Assembly (NCBI RefSeq): GCF_042666655.1
Contig: NZ_JBHTDE010000001.1
Coordinates: forward strand, 930,001-994,000
Length of the DNA: 64,000 bases
Origin: Paracraurococcus sp042666655
Lineage (GTDB): Bacteria > Pseudomonadota > Alphaproteobacteria > Acetobacterales > Acetobacteraceae
Reading direction: 5' to 3'
The notes under the pieces were generated by a model. That model had not been told where the DNA came from. It searched no databases and was given only the letters and a program-made list of their open reading frames with translations. Positions within the stretch are counted from its first letter, which is position 1, and each line of letters starts with the position of its first letter. Shown here piece after piece: positions 25,593 through 34,547 of the stretch. A program made the position numbers and the translations under genes.

Positions 25593-25666
25593 TGGCTGGG
25601 GGACCTGGATTCGAACCAAGACTGCCCGAGTCAGAGTCGGGAGTTCTACCGTTAAACTATCCCCCA
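25593..25666 (-). tRNA. tRNA-Gln (anticodon CTG)
   Basis: The minus strand folds as a 74-base cloverleaf with an encoded CCA. The acceptor arms are TGGGGGA and TCCCCCA, the anticodon stem is CCCGA/TCGGG with loop CTCTGAC (anticodon CTG reading CAG), and the T-arm contains GGTTCGAATCC. It lies between the small membrane-protein gene and the Ppx/GppA gene. Confidence 0.96.
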
Positions 25667-25867
25667 CCGGGACCCTGCCAACCGCTCCGGCGGCAGGGCG
25701 GCTCTGCTAACACTTCGTCCCGCGGGCCGCAACACCCCCACCCGTCGAAAGCGCTTGCCCGCCACACCACATTACAGGACGATGGCGCCTGAGACGCCGC
25801 GCCCTGCGGCGTGGCCCACTCGCCGGAAACGGCGCCGGGAAGGAGATGGGCCAGACGGTCCTGCGTG

Positions 25868-27001
25868 ATGCCAGACGATACCGCAACCCTGGGGCTGCCA
25901 GAGCCACAAGGACCCGCCCCCGAGCGGCTTTCCGGCTATGGCGCCCCCGGCGCTGCGGTCCGTTGCGGCAGCAGTTCGCCCGCCTATGCGGCGCTCGACC
26001 TCGGCACCAACAATTGCCGCCTGCTGGTCGGCGCCCCGGCCCATGCCGGCTTCCGGGTGGTCGACAGCTTCAGCCGCATCGTCCGGCTGGGTGAAGGCCT
26101 GGCTGCCACCGGCCGGCTTTCCGACGCCGCCATGGACCGCGCCATCGCCGCCCTCGGAGCCTGCGCCGAGAAGCTCGCCCGCCGTCCGGTCCGGCATTTC
26201 ACCGCCGTCGCCACCGAGGCCTGCCGCCGCGCCGCCAACGGCGCCGCCTTCCTCGCCCGGGTCGAGGCCGAGACCGGCCTCCGCCCCCGCATCATCTCGG
26301 CGCGGGAGGAGGCGGAGCTGGCGATGGAATCCTGCGCTCCCTTGCTGGAGGAGCAGGACCGCCGCGCGCTGCTGTTCGATATCGGCGGCGGCAGCACCGA
26401 GATCGCCTGGATCCGCGTCCCCGCCGCGGCGCCGCGTCCGGGCCAGGGCCAGGTCCCGGCGGAACTGATCGGCTATGTCTCGATGCCGCTCGGCGTGGTG
26501 ACGCTGGCGGAGCGCGCCGGTGCCTCCTGCTTCACCCAGGAAGGCTTCCATGCGGTGGTCGACGAGGTGGCGGCGCATCTCCGCCGGTTCGACCAGGTGC
26601 ATTGCATCGGCCAGGAGATCCGCGCCGGCGGGGTCCGGCTGATCGGCACCAGCGGCACCGTCACGACGCTCGCCGGGGTGGCGCTGGCCCTGCCGCGCTA
26701 CCGCCGGCCGCTGGTCGATGGCCGCGTGCTGGATATCGAGGTGGCCGACCAGGCGCTGGGCGACCTCTTCGCCCTCGGCCGGGCCGGCCTCGCGGCGCAT
26801 CCCTGCGTCGGCCCGGAACGGGTGGATTTCGTCCTGCCCGGCTGCGCCGTCTATGCCGCCATCCGCCGGGTCTGGCCGGTGCCGACGCTCACCGTCGCCG
26901 ATCGCGGGCTGCGGGAGGGCATGCTGCTGCGGATGATCCGCGCCGACCGCATTGCGTCACGCGACAACCGGCCCTACCTCGCCCGACGGCACGGCCCCTG
27001 A
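25868..27001 (+). CDS. Ppx/GppA family exopolyphosphatase
   Basis: This 377-residue ASKHA-fold phosphatase has phosphate-1 motif ALDLGTNNCRLLV, an EEAEL segment and phosphate-2 motif FDIGGGSTEI, followed by GTSGTVTTLAG. The family hydrolyses polyphosphate and/or pppGpp. The protein is the short form without the C-terminal HD-type domains, as common in alphaproteobacteria, so polyphosphate versus pppGpp preference is open. The start MPDDTATLG was chosen. rlmE follows 37 bases later on the same strand, a linkage often seen in this class. Confidence 0.9.
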   Translation: MPDDTATLGLPEPQGPAPERLSGYGAPGAAVRCGSSSPAYAALDLGTNNCRLLVGAPAHAGFRVVDSFSRIVRLGEGLAATGRLSDAAMDRAIAALGACAEKLARRPVRHFTAVATEACRRAANGAAFLARVEAETGLRPRIISAREEAELAMESCAPLLEEQDRRALLFDIGGGSTEIAWIRVPAAAPRPGQGQVPAELIGYVSMPLGVVTLAERAGASCFTQEGFHAVVDEVAAHLRRFDQVHCIGQEIRAGGVRLIGTSGTVTTLAGVALALPRYRRPLVDGRVLDIEVADQALGDLFALGRAGLAAHPCVGPERVDFVLPGCAVYAAIRRVWPVPTLTVADRGLREGMLLRMIRADRIASRDNRPYLARRHGP

Positions 27002-27038
27002 ACCGGGGCCGGCGCGCCAGCGAGGATCCGGACTGCCC

Positions 27039-27731
27039 ATGAAGGGACCACCGAGCGGCGGGCGCGGCGTCACCACCCGCCTGAAGACGGCCAAGACCCG
27101 CAGCACCTCCAGCCAGAAATGGCTGGAGCGGCAGTTGAACGACCCCTATGTCCGCGCCGCCCAGGCCGCCGGCTACCGGTCCCGCGCCGCCTTCAAGCTG
27201 GTCGAGATCGACGACAAGCTGCATTTGCTGAAGCCGCGCGGCAGGGTGGTCGACCTCGGCGCCGCGCCGGGCGGCTGGACCCAGGTGGCGATCCAGCGGA
27301 TCGGCGCGGGGGCCAAGGTGGTTGCGCTCGACCTGCTGGCGATGGACCCGGTCCCCGGCGCCATCGTGCTGCAGGGCGATTTCCAGGACCCGGCGGCGGA
27401 GCAGGCGGTGCTGGCGGCGCTCGACGGCCAGGCCGACCTGGTGCTGTCCGACATGGCGCCCAACACCACCGGCCACAACGCCACCGACCACCTGCGCATC
27501 ATCGCCCTGGCGGAATTGGCGCTGGATTTCGCCATCCGGGTGCTGGCGCCCGGCGGCGGCTTCGTCGCCAAGGTCTTCCAGGGCGGGACGGAGAAGGACC
27601 TGCTCGACCTGCTGAAGCAGCGCTTCGCCACGGTGCGCCACGTCAAGCCGCCGGCCAGCCGCAAGGACAGCGCCGAGCTCTACGTCGTCGCCACCGGCTT
27701 CCGGCCGGCAAGCCAAGCCGCGGGCGCATAG
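27039..27731 (+). CDS. rlmE: 23S rRNA 2'-O-methyltransferase RlmE (FtsJ/RrmJ)
   Basis: This enzyme methylates U2552 in the ribosomal A-loop of 23S rRNA using SAM. The 230-residue protein has the catalytic K-D-K-E tetrad: Lys53 (RAAFKL), Asp138 (LSDMAPN), Lys178 (VAKVFQ) and Glu213 (SAELYVV). The SAM loop is VVDLGAAPGGW at residues 70-80. The start MKGPPSG is 37 bases after the Ppx/GppA stop, which suggests co-transcription. Confidence 0.95.
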   Translation: MKGPPSGGRGVTTRLKTAKTRSTSSQKWLERQLNDPYVRAAQAAGYRSRAAFKLVEIDDKLHLLKPRGRVVDLGAAPGGWTQVAIQRIGAGAKVVALDLLAMDPVPGAIVLQGDFQDPAAEQAVLAALDGQADLVLSDMAPNTTGHNATDHLRIIALAELALDFAIRVLAPGGGFVAKVFQGGTEKDLLDLLKQRFATVRHVKPPASRKDSAELYVVATGFRPASQAAGA

Positions 27732-27884
27732 CCCGGCCGCCGCAACACCGCTTGCCGCAACGGCGTGGAAGGGTCTAAGGGGACGCGCCAAGGCAGCGGA
27801 TCGGACCGCCCCGTCTTTGGCGCGATCCCCGCCCCGAAGGCGGGTGCCGTGTGCGGGTCGCGCCCGAGTGCGAAAGGTCCCCCC

Positions 27885-29414
27885 ATGGCCCCCGATTCCA
27901 TCCCGGACGCCGCCCCGCAAGGCCGCATCCGCAGCAGCCTGATCGAGGAGGCCTTCGCCTTCGACGACGTGCTGCTGGTGCCGGCCTATTCCGCCGTGCT
28001 GCCCAACCAGACCGACACGCGGTGCCGCTTCACGCGCGAGATCGCGCTGCACATCCCGCTGGTCGCCGCCGCCATGGACACGGTGACCGAGGCGCCGATG
28101 GCCATCGCCATGGCCCAGGCGGGCGGCATCGGCGTCATCCACAAGAACATGACGGCGGACGAACAGGCCGCCCAGGTCCGCCGGGTCAAGAAGTTCGAAT
28201 CCGGCATGGTGGTGAACCCGGTCACCATCCACCCCGACCAGACCCTGGCCGAGGTCCGCGCCATCCAGGACCAGCACCGCATCAGCGGCATCCCGGTGGT
28301 CGAGCGCGGCAAGCCGGGCGAGCCCGGCGGCCGGCTGGTCGGCATCATCACCAACCGCGACGTCCGCTTCGCCAACGACCCCGGCACCCGGGTCTACGAG
28401 CTGATGACGCGCGACAACCTGGTGACCGCCACCTCCGACATCACCCCCGACCAGGCGCGGCATCTGCTGCATCGCCACCGGATCGAGAAGCTGGTGGTGG
28501 TCGACGACGCCGGCCGCTGCATCGGCCTGATCACCGTCAAGGACATGGACAAGGCCCAGGCGCATCCGAATTCGGTGAAGGACGCGCTCGGCCGGCTGCG
28601 GGTGGCGGCTGCGACCGGGGTGGGCGAGGACGGCTTCCGCCGGGTCGAGGCGCTGATCGCGGCGGAGGTCGACGTCGTCGTGGTCGACACCGCGCATGGC
28701 CATTCCGGCGGCGTGCTGGCGGCGATCGAGCGCATCAAGCGGATGTCGAACGCGGTCCAGGTGGTCGCCGGCAACGTCGCCACCCCCGAGGGGGTCGAGG
28801 CGCTGATCGCCGCCGGCGCCGACGCGGTGAAGATCGGCATCGGCCCGGGCAGCATCTGCACCACCCGGATCGTCGCCGGCGTCGGCGTGCCGCAGCTGAC
28901 CGCGGTGCTGGAAAGCGCCGCGGCCGCCCGCCAGCACGGCGTCCCGGCGATCGCCGATGGCGGCATCCGCACCTCGGGCGACATCGCCAAGGCGATCGCC
29001 GCCGGCGCCGACTGCGTGATGATGGGCAGCCTCTTCGCCGGCACGGACGAAGCCCCGGGCGAGGTCTTCCTCTACCAGGGGCGGTCCTACAAATCCTACC
29101 GCGGCATGGGCTCGCTCGGCGCCATGGCGCGCGGCTCGGCCGACCGGTACTTCCAGCAGGAGGTGCAGGACACGCTGAAATTCGTCCCCGAAGGAATCGA
29201 GGGCCGGGTCGGCTACAAGGGCCCGGTCGGCGCCGTGCTGCACCAGCTGGTCGGCGGCGTCCGCGCCGCCATGGGCTATACCGGCAACGCCACCATCGCC
29301 GAGATGCAGCAGAACTGCCGCTTCCGCCGGATCACCGGGGCGGGGCTGCGGGAAAGCCACGTGCATGACGTGGCGATCACCCGGGAAGCGCCGAACTACC
29401 GCTTGGAAGGATAA
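27885..29414 (+). CDS. guaB: IMP dehydrogenase
   Basis: GuaB oxidises IMP to XMP with NAD, the first committed step of GMP synthesis. The 509-residue protein shows the N-terminal AFDDVLLVPAYS, paired CBS domains (about residues 95-225), the catalytic-loop cysteine in GPGSICTTRIVAGVG, and the flap residues GMGSLGAM. The start MAPDSIPD has no strong ribosome site but places the conserved N-terminus normally. guaA lies 7 kb downstream on the same strand, not adjacent. Repeat copy R4 begins right after its stop. Confidence 0.96.
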   Translation: MAPDSIPDAAPQGRIRSSLIEEAFAFDDVLLVPAYSAVLPNQTDTRCRFTREIALHIPLVAAAMDTVTEAPMAIAMAQAGGIGVIHKNMTADEQAAQVRRVKKFESGMVVNPVTIHPDQTLAEVRAIQDQHRISGIPVVERGKPGEPGGRLVGIITNRDVRFANDPGTRVYELMTRDNLVTATSDITPDQARHLLHRHRIEKLVVVDDAGRCIGLITVKDMDKAQAHPNSVKDALGRLRVAAATGVGEDGFRRVEALIAAEVDVVVVDTAHGHSGGVLAAIERIKRMSNAVQVVAGNVATPEGVEALIAAGADAVKIGIGPGSICTTRIVAGVGVPQLTAVLESAAAARQHGVPAIADGGIRTSGDIAKAIAAGADCVMMGSLFAGTDEAPGEVFLYQGRSYKSYRGMGSLGAMARGSADRYFQQEVQDTLKFVPEGIEGRVGYKGPVGAVLHQLVGGVRAAMGYTGNATIAEMQQNCRFRRITGAGLRESHVHDVAITREAPNYRLEG

Positions 29415-29494
29415 GGCAAGGCCAGGGAGGACGTATCCTCCCTGGCCCCTACTCCATGTCTGTGGGTTTGGCACCTGCCGCGTGGCGGGCGCCG
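29415..29494 (-). repeat. Composite hairpin element, copy R4 (partial: arms C and B)
   Basis: Arm C (CCAGGGAGGA ... TCCTCCCTGG) starts directly after the guaB stop codon, and arm B (TTGGCACCTGCCGCG ...) runs into the stop codon of the convergent kinase. Arm A is missing. The element fills the whole 80-base gap. Confidence 0.8.
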
Positions 29495-32191
29495 CTAGCC
29501 CCGCGCCAGCTCCTGCAGCTCCGCCATCTTCGCCAGCAGCTCCGCCTTGCGGACCGGCTTGGCCAGGTAATTGTCGAATCCGGCCTTGCGGTAGTAGGCC
29601 TCGGCCCCGGTCATCGCATCCGCGGTCAGCGCCAGCACCGGCACTTGGCCGGGCCGCCCGGGCAGGGCGCGGATGTGGCGGGTCGCCTCGATCCCGTCCA
29701 TCTCCGGCATCTGCACATCCATCAGGATGATGTCGATGCCGCCCTCGGCCGCCCGCGCCACCGCCTCCACCCCGTTGGCGGCCAGCCGGACCCGGTAGCC
29801 CGCCTTCTTCAGCAGGCCGGTCACCACCAGCTGGTTCACCGGGATGTCCTCCGCCACCAGCACGGTCAGGCCGCCCGGCTCCTCCTCGGCCGCCGGCGGC
29901 GCGGCGGGCGGCGGCGCGGCCAGGGCGGCTTCGGCCTGGGTCACCCGGGCCAGGCAGGCCAGCAGCTCGCCGCGGCGGACCGGCTTCTCCAGCGCCGCAT
30001 CGACCAGCCCCTCCAGGCTGCGGCGGCAGTCCGGGATGCCGGCCGAGGTGACCAGCACCAGCTTCAGCGCCGCGGTCCCCGGCATGGCGCGCAGCCGGCC
30101 GGCCAGGGTCAGGCCGGACATGCCCGGCATCATCTGGTCGAGCAGCGCCACGTCGAAGGGCTGGCCCCCGGCGATGGCGCCCTCCACCGCGGCGATCGCC
30201 TCCAGCGCGTCGGCCGCCTCGGCCACCTGGAAGCCGAGGGCGGAGAGCTGGCGGACGAAGACCTCCCGGTTCAGCGGGATGTCGTCCACCACCAGGATGC
30301 GCAGGGTCTTGCGCCAGGCATAGGGCAGGGTCGGCGCGGGGGCGACCGGGCCCAGCGCCGGCAGCAGCCGCACCGCGAACCAGAAACGCGAGCCCCGGCC
30401 GATGTCGCTTTCGAGCCCGATCTGCCCGCCCATCAGCTGCACCAGCTGCCGGCTGATCGCCAGGCCCAGGCCGGTGCCACCATATTGCCGTGTGATCGAG
30501 CTGTCGGCCTGGCTGAACTTGTCGAACAGCTTCGCCTGGACCTCGGCCGCGATGCCGATGCCGGTGTCGCGCACCTCGAAGCGCACCATGCCGGCCTCGG
30601 GGCCCTCCCCGGGCACCGCCTGCAGCGCGACCGAGCCGGTGGCGGTGAATTTGACCGCGTTGCTCAGCAGGTTGAGCAGCACCTGGCGCAGCCGGGTCGG
30701 GTCGCCGCGCATGAAGACGGGCAGCGCCGGGTCGACGAAGACCGAGACGTCGATCTGCTTGGCGCCGGCCTGCGGCGCCAGCAGCGCGGCGCAGTCCTCG
30801 ACCAGCGCGACCAGGTCGAAATCGACCTCCTCCAGCTCGACCCGTCCGGCCTCGAGCTTCGAGATGTCGAGGATGTCGTTGATGACGGTGAGCAGCGCAT
30901 CGGCCGAATCGCGGGTCAGCATCGCATACTTGCGCTGCTCCTCGGTCAGCACCGTCTCCAGCAGCAGGGCGTTCATGCCCATGATGCCGTTCATCGGCGT
31001 GCGGATCTCGTGGCTCATATTGGCCAGGAAGTCGGTCTTGGCGCGGCTTGCCGCCTCGACCTGGCGCACCGCGGCGCGCAGGTCCTCGTTCGCCTGCTCG
31101 GCGGCCAGGCGGGCGGCATCGACCTCCGCCAGGATGGCATCCCGCCGCGCCAGCATGCGGGCCAGCATGGCGCTGAGCGCGACCAGCAGCAGGGCGGCGG
31201 GGATGACGATGAAGCCGGTCCAGCGCGCGGTCTTGTACCAGTCGCCGAGGATGGTGGCATCGGTGATGGTGACGTTGGCGACCAGCGGGAAGTCGGCCAG
31301 CCGGCGCGGCGAGACCAGGCGCAGGCTGGCCTCGCCGCCGACCAGGCGGGTGGAGCGGGTGACGACGACGTCGGCGATGACGCCGGGCTTCAGGACCTCC
31401 CGGAACACCGGCTGGCCGGCGAAGGACCGGCCGATCAGGGCGTCCGGCAGGGGCTCCCGCGCCAGCAGGATGCCGTCGGCGCGGAACAGCGCGATGGCAT
31501 GGTCCGGCCCGGCGGCGATGGCCTTGTAGAATTCCATGAAGAAGTCGGAGCGGATGCCGGTGATGACCACGCCGATCGGCGCGCCGGCGGCGTTGCGCAG
31601 CTGGCGGGCCAGGTAGAAGACCGTGGTGCCGGTGCCGCGGTTGGGCACCGGGACGGAGACGGTGACGCCTTCGAAGCCCGGTTGGATGGCCGCCCGGAAA
31701 TAGTCGCGGTCGGCCAGGTTGATCGGCGGCGCCGGCCAGCTTCGGGTGAAGTTCACGATGTCGCCGTTGGGGGCGATGACGGTGGCGACGTCGATCTGCG
31801 GCGCGCCACCGATGCTGCCGCGCAGGAGCTCCCAGAACTCCTGGGTGCCGAGCCGGGCGCGGAGCTGGTCCGGGGTGTCGAGCCTGGCCTCGTCCACCTC
31901 CCGCTGGATCAGCCGGAGGACCAGGTCGGCGGCGCGGATGGTCTGGCCGGCATGCTCGGCGAGGATGGTGGTGAAGCCGGCGGCACGCTGCTTCCAGTCC
32001 TCGATCGCCGCGTCGCGGGCCCGCCAGAGGCCGAAGGCGGCGCCGGCGAGGATGAGCAGGGCGAGGAGGATGCCGCCGGCGAGCAGGCCGCGGCTGCGGG
32101 CGGACCAGCCGGCGCGGCGGGACGGGGCGGCCTGGGGCGCAGGGATGTCGTGCACGGCGTGGTTACATACCGGAGGGAAACTTCGCCACAA
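29495..32191 (-). CDS. Membrane-bound hybrid histidine kinase with two receivers
   Basis: This 898-residue sensor has transmembrane segments at about residues 35-55 and 325-347 that flank a periplasmic double-CACHE-like domain (including DVATVIAPNGDIVNF and DRDYFR). A coiled coil follows, then HisKA with phospho-His394 (NMSHEIRTPMNG), HATPase (NLLSNAVKFT, DTGIGI, GGTGLGLAI) and two C-terminal receivers (VDDIPLN with ALLDQMMPG, and AEDIPVN with ILMDVQMPEMDG). No Hpt domain is present, so phosphotransfer must use a separate protein. The ligand is unknown. An internal GTG start at residue 13 is also possible. Confidence 0.87.
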   Translation of the reverse strand: MWRSFPPVCNHAVHDIPAPQAAPSRRAGWSARSRGLLAGGILLALLILAGAAFGLWRARDAAIEDWKQRAAGFTTILAEHAGQTIRAADLVLRLIQREVDEARLDTPDQLRARLGTQEFWELLRGSIGGAPQIDVATVIAPNGDIVNFTRSWPAPPINLADRDYFRAAIQPGFEGVTVSVPVPNRGTGTTVFYLARQLRNAAGAPIGVVITGIRSDFFMEFYKAIAAGPDHAIALFRADGILLAREPLPDALIGRSFAGQPVFREVLKPGVIADVVVTRSTRLVGGEASLRLVSPRRLADFPLVANVTITDATILGDWYKTARWTGFIVIPAALLLVALSAMLARMLARRDAILAEVDAARLAAEQANEDLRAAVRQVEAASRAKTDFLANMSHEIRTPMNGIMGMNALLLETVLTEEQRKYAMLTRDSADALLTVINDILDISKLEAGRVELEEVDFDLVALVEDCAALLAPQAGAKQIDVSVFVDPALPVFMRGDPTRLRQVLLNLLSNAVKFTATGSVALQAVPGEGPEAGMVRFEVRDTGIGIAAEVQAKLFDKFSQADSSITRQYGGTGLGLAISRQLVQLMGGQIGLESDIGRGSRFWFAVRLLPALGPVAPAPTLPYAWRKTLRILVVDDIPLNREVFVRQLSALGFQVAEAADALEAIAAVEGAIAGGQPFDVALLDQMMPGMSGLTLAGRLRAMPGTAALKLVLVTSAGIPDCRRSLEGLVDAALEKPVRRGELLACLARVTQAEAALAAPPPAAPPAAEEEPGGLTVLVAEDIPVNQLVVTGLLKKAGYRVRLAANGVEAVARAAEGGIDIILMDVQMPEMDGIEATRHIRALPGRPGQVPVLALTADAMTGAEAYYRKAGFDNYLAKPVRKAELLAKMAELQELARG

Positions 32192-32879
32192 ACTATCGCG
32201 AATTCGGGAAGGACGGTAACCCTGAGTTTACAGGGTGCGGGAGCATGCGGCTTTTTTGCCGTCCGGCTTGCTGGTGGACGGGCGTCCGGCGGCAGTGGGA
32301 CATGCCAGGCTGCGGCGATGGATGCGAACCCGGCGACCTGGCCAGGTATCCCGGCCGGCCGGAAACCCATGGCGTGGCCGCTTCCCTCCGGCGGGCAGCA
32401 GGTGCGGCGGTTTCGCTTGCCTTCCGAGCCTGGGTAATGTAGGAAAATATACCGCGCTCTTTGACATCTCCATCCGTCCAGCAACCGCCGCACATCCGCA
32501 GCGAAGGGCCTTCGCTGCCCGCCGCGTCGGGGCCGTCTGCAGGCATCCCCGGGTGCCCGGGGTTGAAGCCTTCAAAACCGAAAACCCTCAAGCGGGATCG
32601 GCCGTTTTCCCAGGTCTACCCGGCCTTTCCGCTGATCGGAGCCGACCCGGACCCAAGCATTCCGAGGCGAATGGCAGGCTTCAGCCGCCTCGACTCCAAA
32701 GCCCTTGCGGTCGGCCGCGGCTTTGTCCGAATCCGGCATTGCGGGGTCAGGCGTTGAAATCCTCAATTGCAAAGCCCGCGCGCCGCCTAACCCAGGCGAT
32801 CCGCGGCCTCGTGCCGCCGCCACCTCTGGCTTGAGCCCGATTGAAGCGATTGATGTCCAAAACCCCTGGGTTCCAAGGG

Positions 32880-32899
32880 GTTGGACGTATACGTCCAAC
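32880..32899. repeat. Perfect 20-base palindrome GTTGGACG..CGTCCAAC
   Basis: GTTGGACGTATACGTCCAAC is perfectly self-complementary. Related GGACG..CGTCC palindromes occur inside composite elements R2 (GGACGCATGCGTCC) and R6 (GGGCGCCTGCGTCC), so it appears to be a small repeat module of its own. Confidence 0.65.
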
Positions 32900-32918
32900 C
32901 GGCCTTTGGCGGGGTGTG

Positions 32919-32961
32919 CAGAGGGGCAGCGCCCCTCTGCCGGGGCCGGGGGCAGCGCCCC
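32919..32961 (-). terminator. Tandem GC hairpins after the SDR gene
   Basis: AGAGGGGCAGCGCCCCTCT and GGGGGCAGCGCCCCC are two adjacent perfect hairpins just beyond the SDR stop codon. They probably end its transcript. No T-run is seen. Confidence 0.6.
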
Positions 32962-32970
32962 CGTCCACCA

Positions 32971-33756
32971 TCACGGCTGCATATGGCTGCCGCCCGACAC
33001 CGTCATGTTCTCCCCGGTGATGTAGACCGCGCCGTTCGACAGCAGGAAGCAGATCAGCGGCGCCACCTCGGACGGCTGCGCGTAGCGGCCCATCGGGATG
33101 CGCGACATGGTCTGTTCGGCGAATTTGTCGCTGCGGATCACCTCGGTCATCGGCGTCACCACGGTGCCGAAGCCGACCGAGTTGCAGCGGATGCCGTAAC
33201 GCGCCCATTCCCGCGCCCCGGTCATGGTCATGCCGAACAGCCCGGCCTTGGCCGCCGAGTAGTTCACCTGGCCGATCGAGCCGCGCTTGCCGGCGGTGGA
33301 GGAGATGTTGACGATCGCCCCGGTGGTCCCGGTCGGCTGCGGCATGTCGGCCTTGGCACGCTCGATCATGTGCCGCCCCACCGCCTGCATCATCAGGTAG
33401 CAGCCGGTCAGGTTGACGTCGATGACGGCCTGCCACTGCTGCATGGTCATCTTGGCGAACATCGCCGGCCGGGTGATGCCGGCGTTGTTGACCAGCCCGT
33501 GCACCGCGCCGAAGCGCTTGACCGCCTGCTCGACGCAGGATTCGCCGAAGCCTTCCTCGGCGACGTTGCCGAGCACCGGCAGGGTGTGTTCCTGGTCCAT
33601 CTCGGCGGCGGTGGCGCGCAGCGTGTCCGGGTTGCGCTCGACCATCACGGCATTGCCGCCGAGGCCGACGACGAGTTCCGCCAGCGCCCGGCCGATCCCC
33701 TGGCCGGCGCCGGTGACGACGATGGTGCGGCCGGTCAGGGCCATCGGGTTCTGCAT
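32971..33756 (-). CDS. Short-chain dehydrogenase/reductase (SDR)
   Basis: This 261-residue classical SDR has the NAD(P) motif TGAGQGIG near residues 14-21, NNAG, and the catalytic Ser-Tyr-Lys set in NISSTAG ... QVNYSAAKAG. The C-terminus (NGAVYITGENMTVSGG) is the usual substrate-loop end. It resembles FabG-like 3-oxoacyl reductases, but the substrate is not determined. The start MQNPMALTG was taken over a longer reading without family character. A divergent haloacid dehalogenase lies 120 bases away. Confidence 0.88.
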   Translation of the reverse strand: MQNPMALTGRTIVVTGAGQGIGRALAELVVGLGGNAVMVERNPDTLRATAAEMDQEHTLPVLGNVAEEGFGESCVEQAVKRFGAVHGLVNNAGITRPAMFAKMTMQQWQAVIDVNLTGCYLMMQAVGRHMIERAKADMPQPTGTTGAIVNISSTAGKRGSIGQVNYSAAKAGLFGMTMTGAREWARYGIRCNSVGFGTVVTPMTEVIRSDKFAEQTMSRIPMGRYAQPSEVAPLICFLLSNGAVYITGENMTVSGGSHMQP

Positions 33757-33878
33757 CGTTTCCTCCGTTTCTTGTCCGCGCCGCAGTCTGCCGAAGCCGC
33801 GCCGGAAGGGCCAGCCATGCGGCATGCCGCCTTTCCGCCGTGAATGGGCTACAGGGTCCGCCTGACCGGAGAGACCAG

Positions 33879-34547
33879 ATGCCGCAGCCGAAAGCCGCGA
33901 TCTTCGACGCCTATGGCACGCTGCTCGACGTGCATGCCGCGGTCGGCCGCCATGCCGCCCGGCTGGGGCAGCAGGCCGGCGCAGTCTCGGCGCTCTGGCG
34001 CGCCAAGCAGATCGAATGGAGCTGGATCCTCTCCGCCACCGGCGCCTACGAGCCGTTCTGGGCGCTCACCGAAAAGGCGCTCGACCATGCGCTGGCGGTG
34101 CATGGGGTGGCCGATGCCACGCTGCGGGCCGACCTGCTGGCTGCCTACCGCACGCTCGACGCCTATCCGGAGGCCGCGCCGATGCTGGCCGCGCTGCGCG
34201 TCCGGGGCATCCCGACCGCCATACTGTCGAACGGCTCGCCGGAGATGCTGGAGGCCTCGGTCGCCGCCGGGGGCCTCGGGCCGCTGCTCGACGACGTGCT
34301 CTCGGTCCAGCCGCTGCGCTGCTTCAAGCCGGACCCGCGGGTCTATGCCCTGGCCACCGCCCGCTTCGGCTGCCAGCCGCACGAGGTCGTCTTCGTCTCC
34401 TCCAACCCCTGGGACGCCTACGGGGCGCAGCGCTTCGGCTTCCGGGTCTTCTGGGTGAACCGCGCGGGCGGGCCGGCGGAATACTGGCTCGACCAGACCG
34501 CGGTGATCCTGGCCGACCTGGCCGCCCTGCCAGAGCGCCTCGCATGA
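33879..34547 (+). CDS. Haloacid dehalogenase, type II (L-2-haloacid dehalogenase-like)
   Basis: This 222-residue HAD-superfamily enzyme has nucleophile Asp10 in FDAYGTLLDV, the motif II serine in ILSNGS, the lysine in CFKPDPRVY and the dehalogenase signature FVSSNPWD. This set is typical of L-2-haloacid dehalogenases, which hydrolyse 2-haloalkanoates to hydroxy acids. Its stop overlaps the ATG of the following RsmB-like gene by four bases, so the two are translated together although their functions are unrelated. Confidence 0.88.
   Translation: MPQPKAAIFDAYGTLLDVHAAVGRHAARLGQQAGAVSALWRAKQIEWSWILSATGAYEPFWALTEKALDHALAVHGVADATLRADLLAAYRTLDAYPEAAPMLAALRVRGIPTAILSNGSPEMLEASVAAGGLGPLLDDVLSVQPLRCFKPDPRVYALATARFGCQPHEVVFVSSNPWDAYGAQRFGFRVFWVNRAGGPAEYWLDQTAVILADLAALPERLA

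Larger units (their letters stand above)
32192..32970. other. Long intergenic region with clustered palindromes, no gene
   Basis: This 779-base gap lies between two minus-strand genes. It contains an AT-richer block near 32440-32470, then inverted repeats including AGCGAAGGGCCTTCGCT (32500-32516), CCCCGGGTGCCCGGGG, the 20-base palindrome near 32880, and two GC hairpins near 32920-32960. Open frames here have no convincing start or family resemblance. It may hold untranslated RNA or repeat debris. Confidence 0.5.

Noticed and set aside
27732..27884. Possible purine riboswitch before guaB
   Set aside because: No conserved purine-aptamer loop sequences could be seen in the 153-base leader.
29456..32437. 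Plus-strand open frame of 993 codons opposite the hybrid kinase
   Set aside because: The minus-strand reading has complete kinase and receiver motifs; the plus reading has none.
32572..32898. Minus-strand open frame beginning at the GGACG palindrome
   Set aside because: It starts inside a palindrome, lacks a ribosome site and shows no family resemblance; the region is better read as repeats.
32919..32961. Tandem GC hairpins considered as a CRISPR-like repeat
   Set aside because: Only two unequal hairpins without regular spacers; they fit a terminator.
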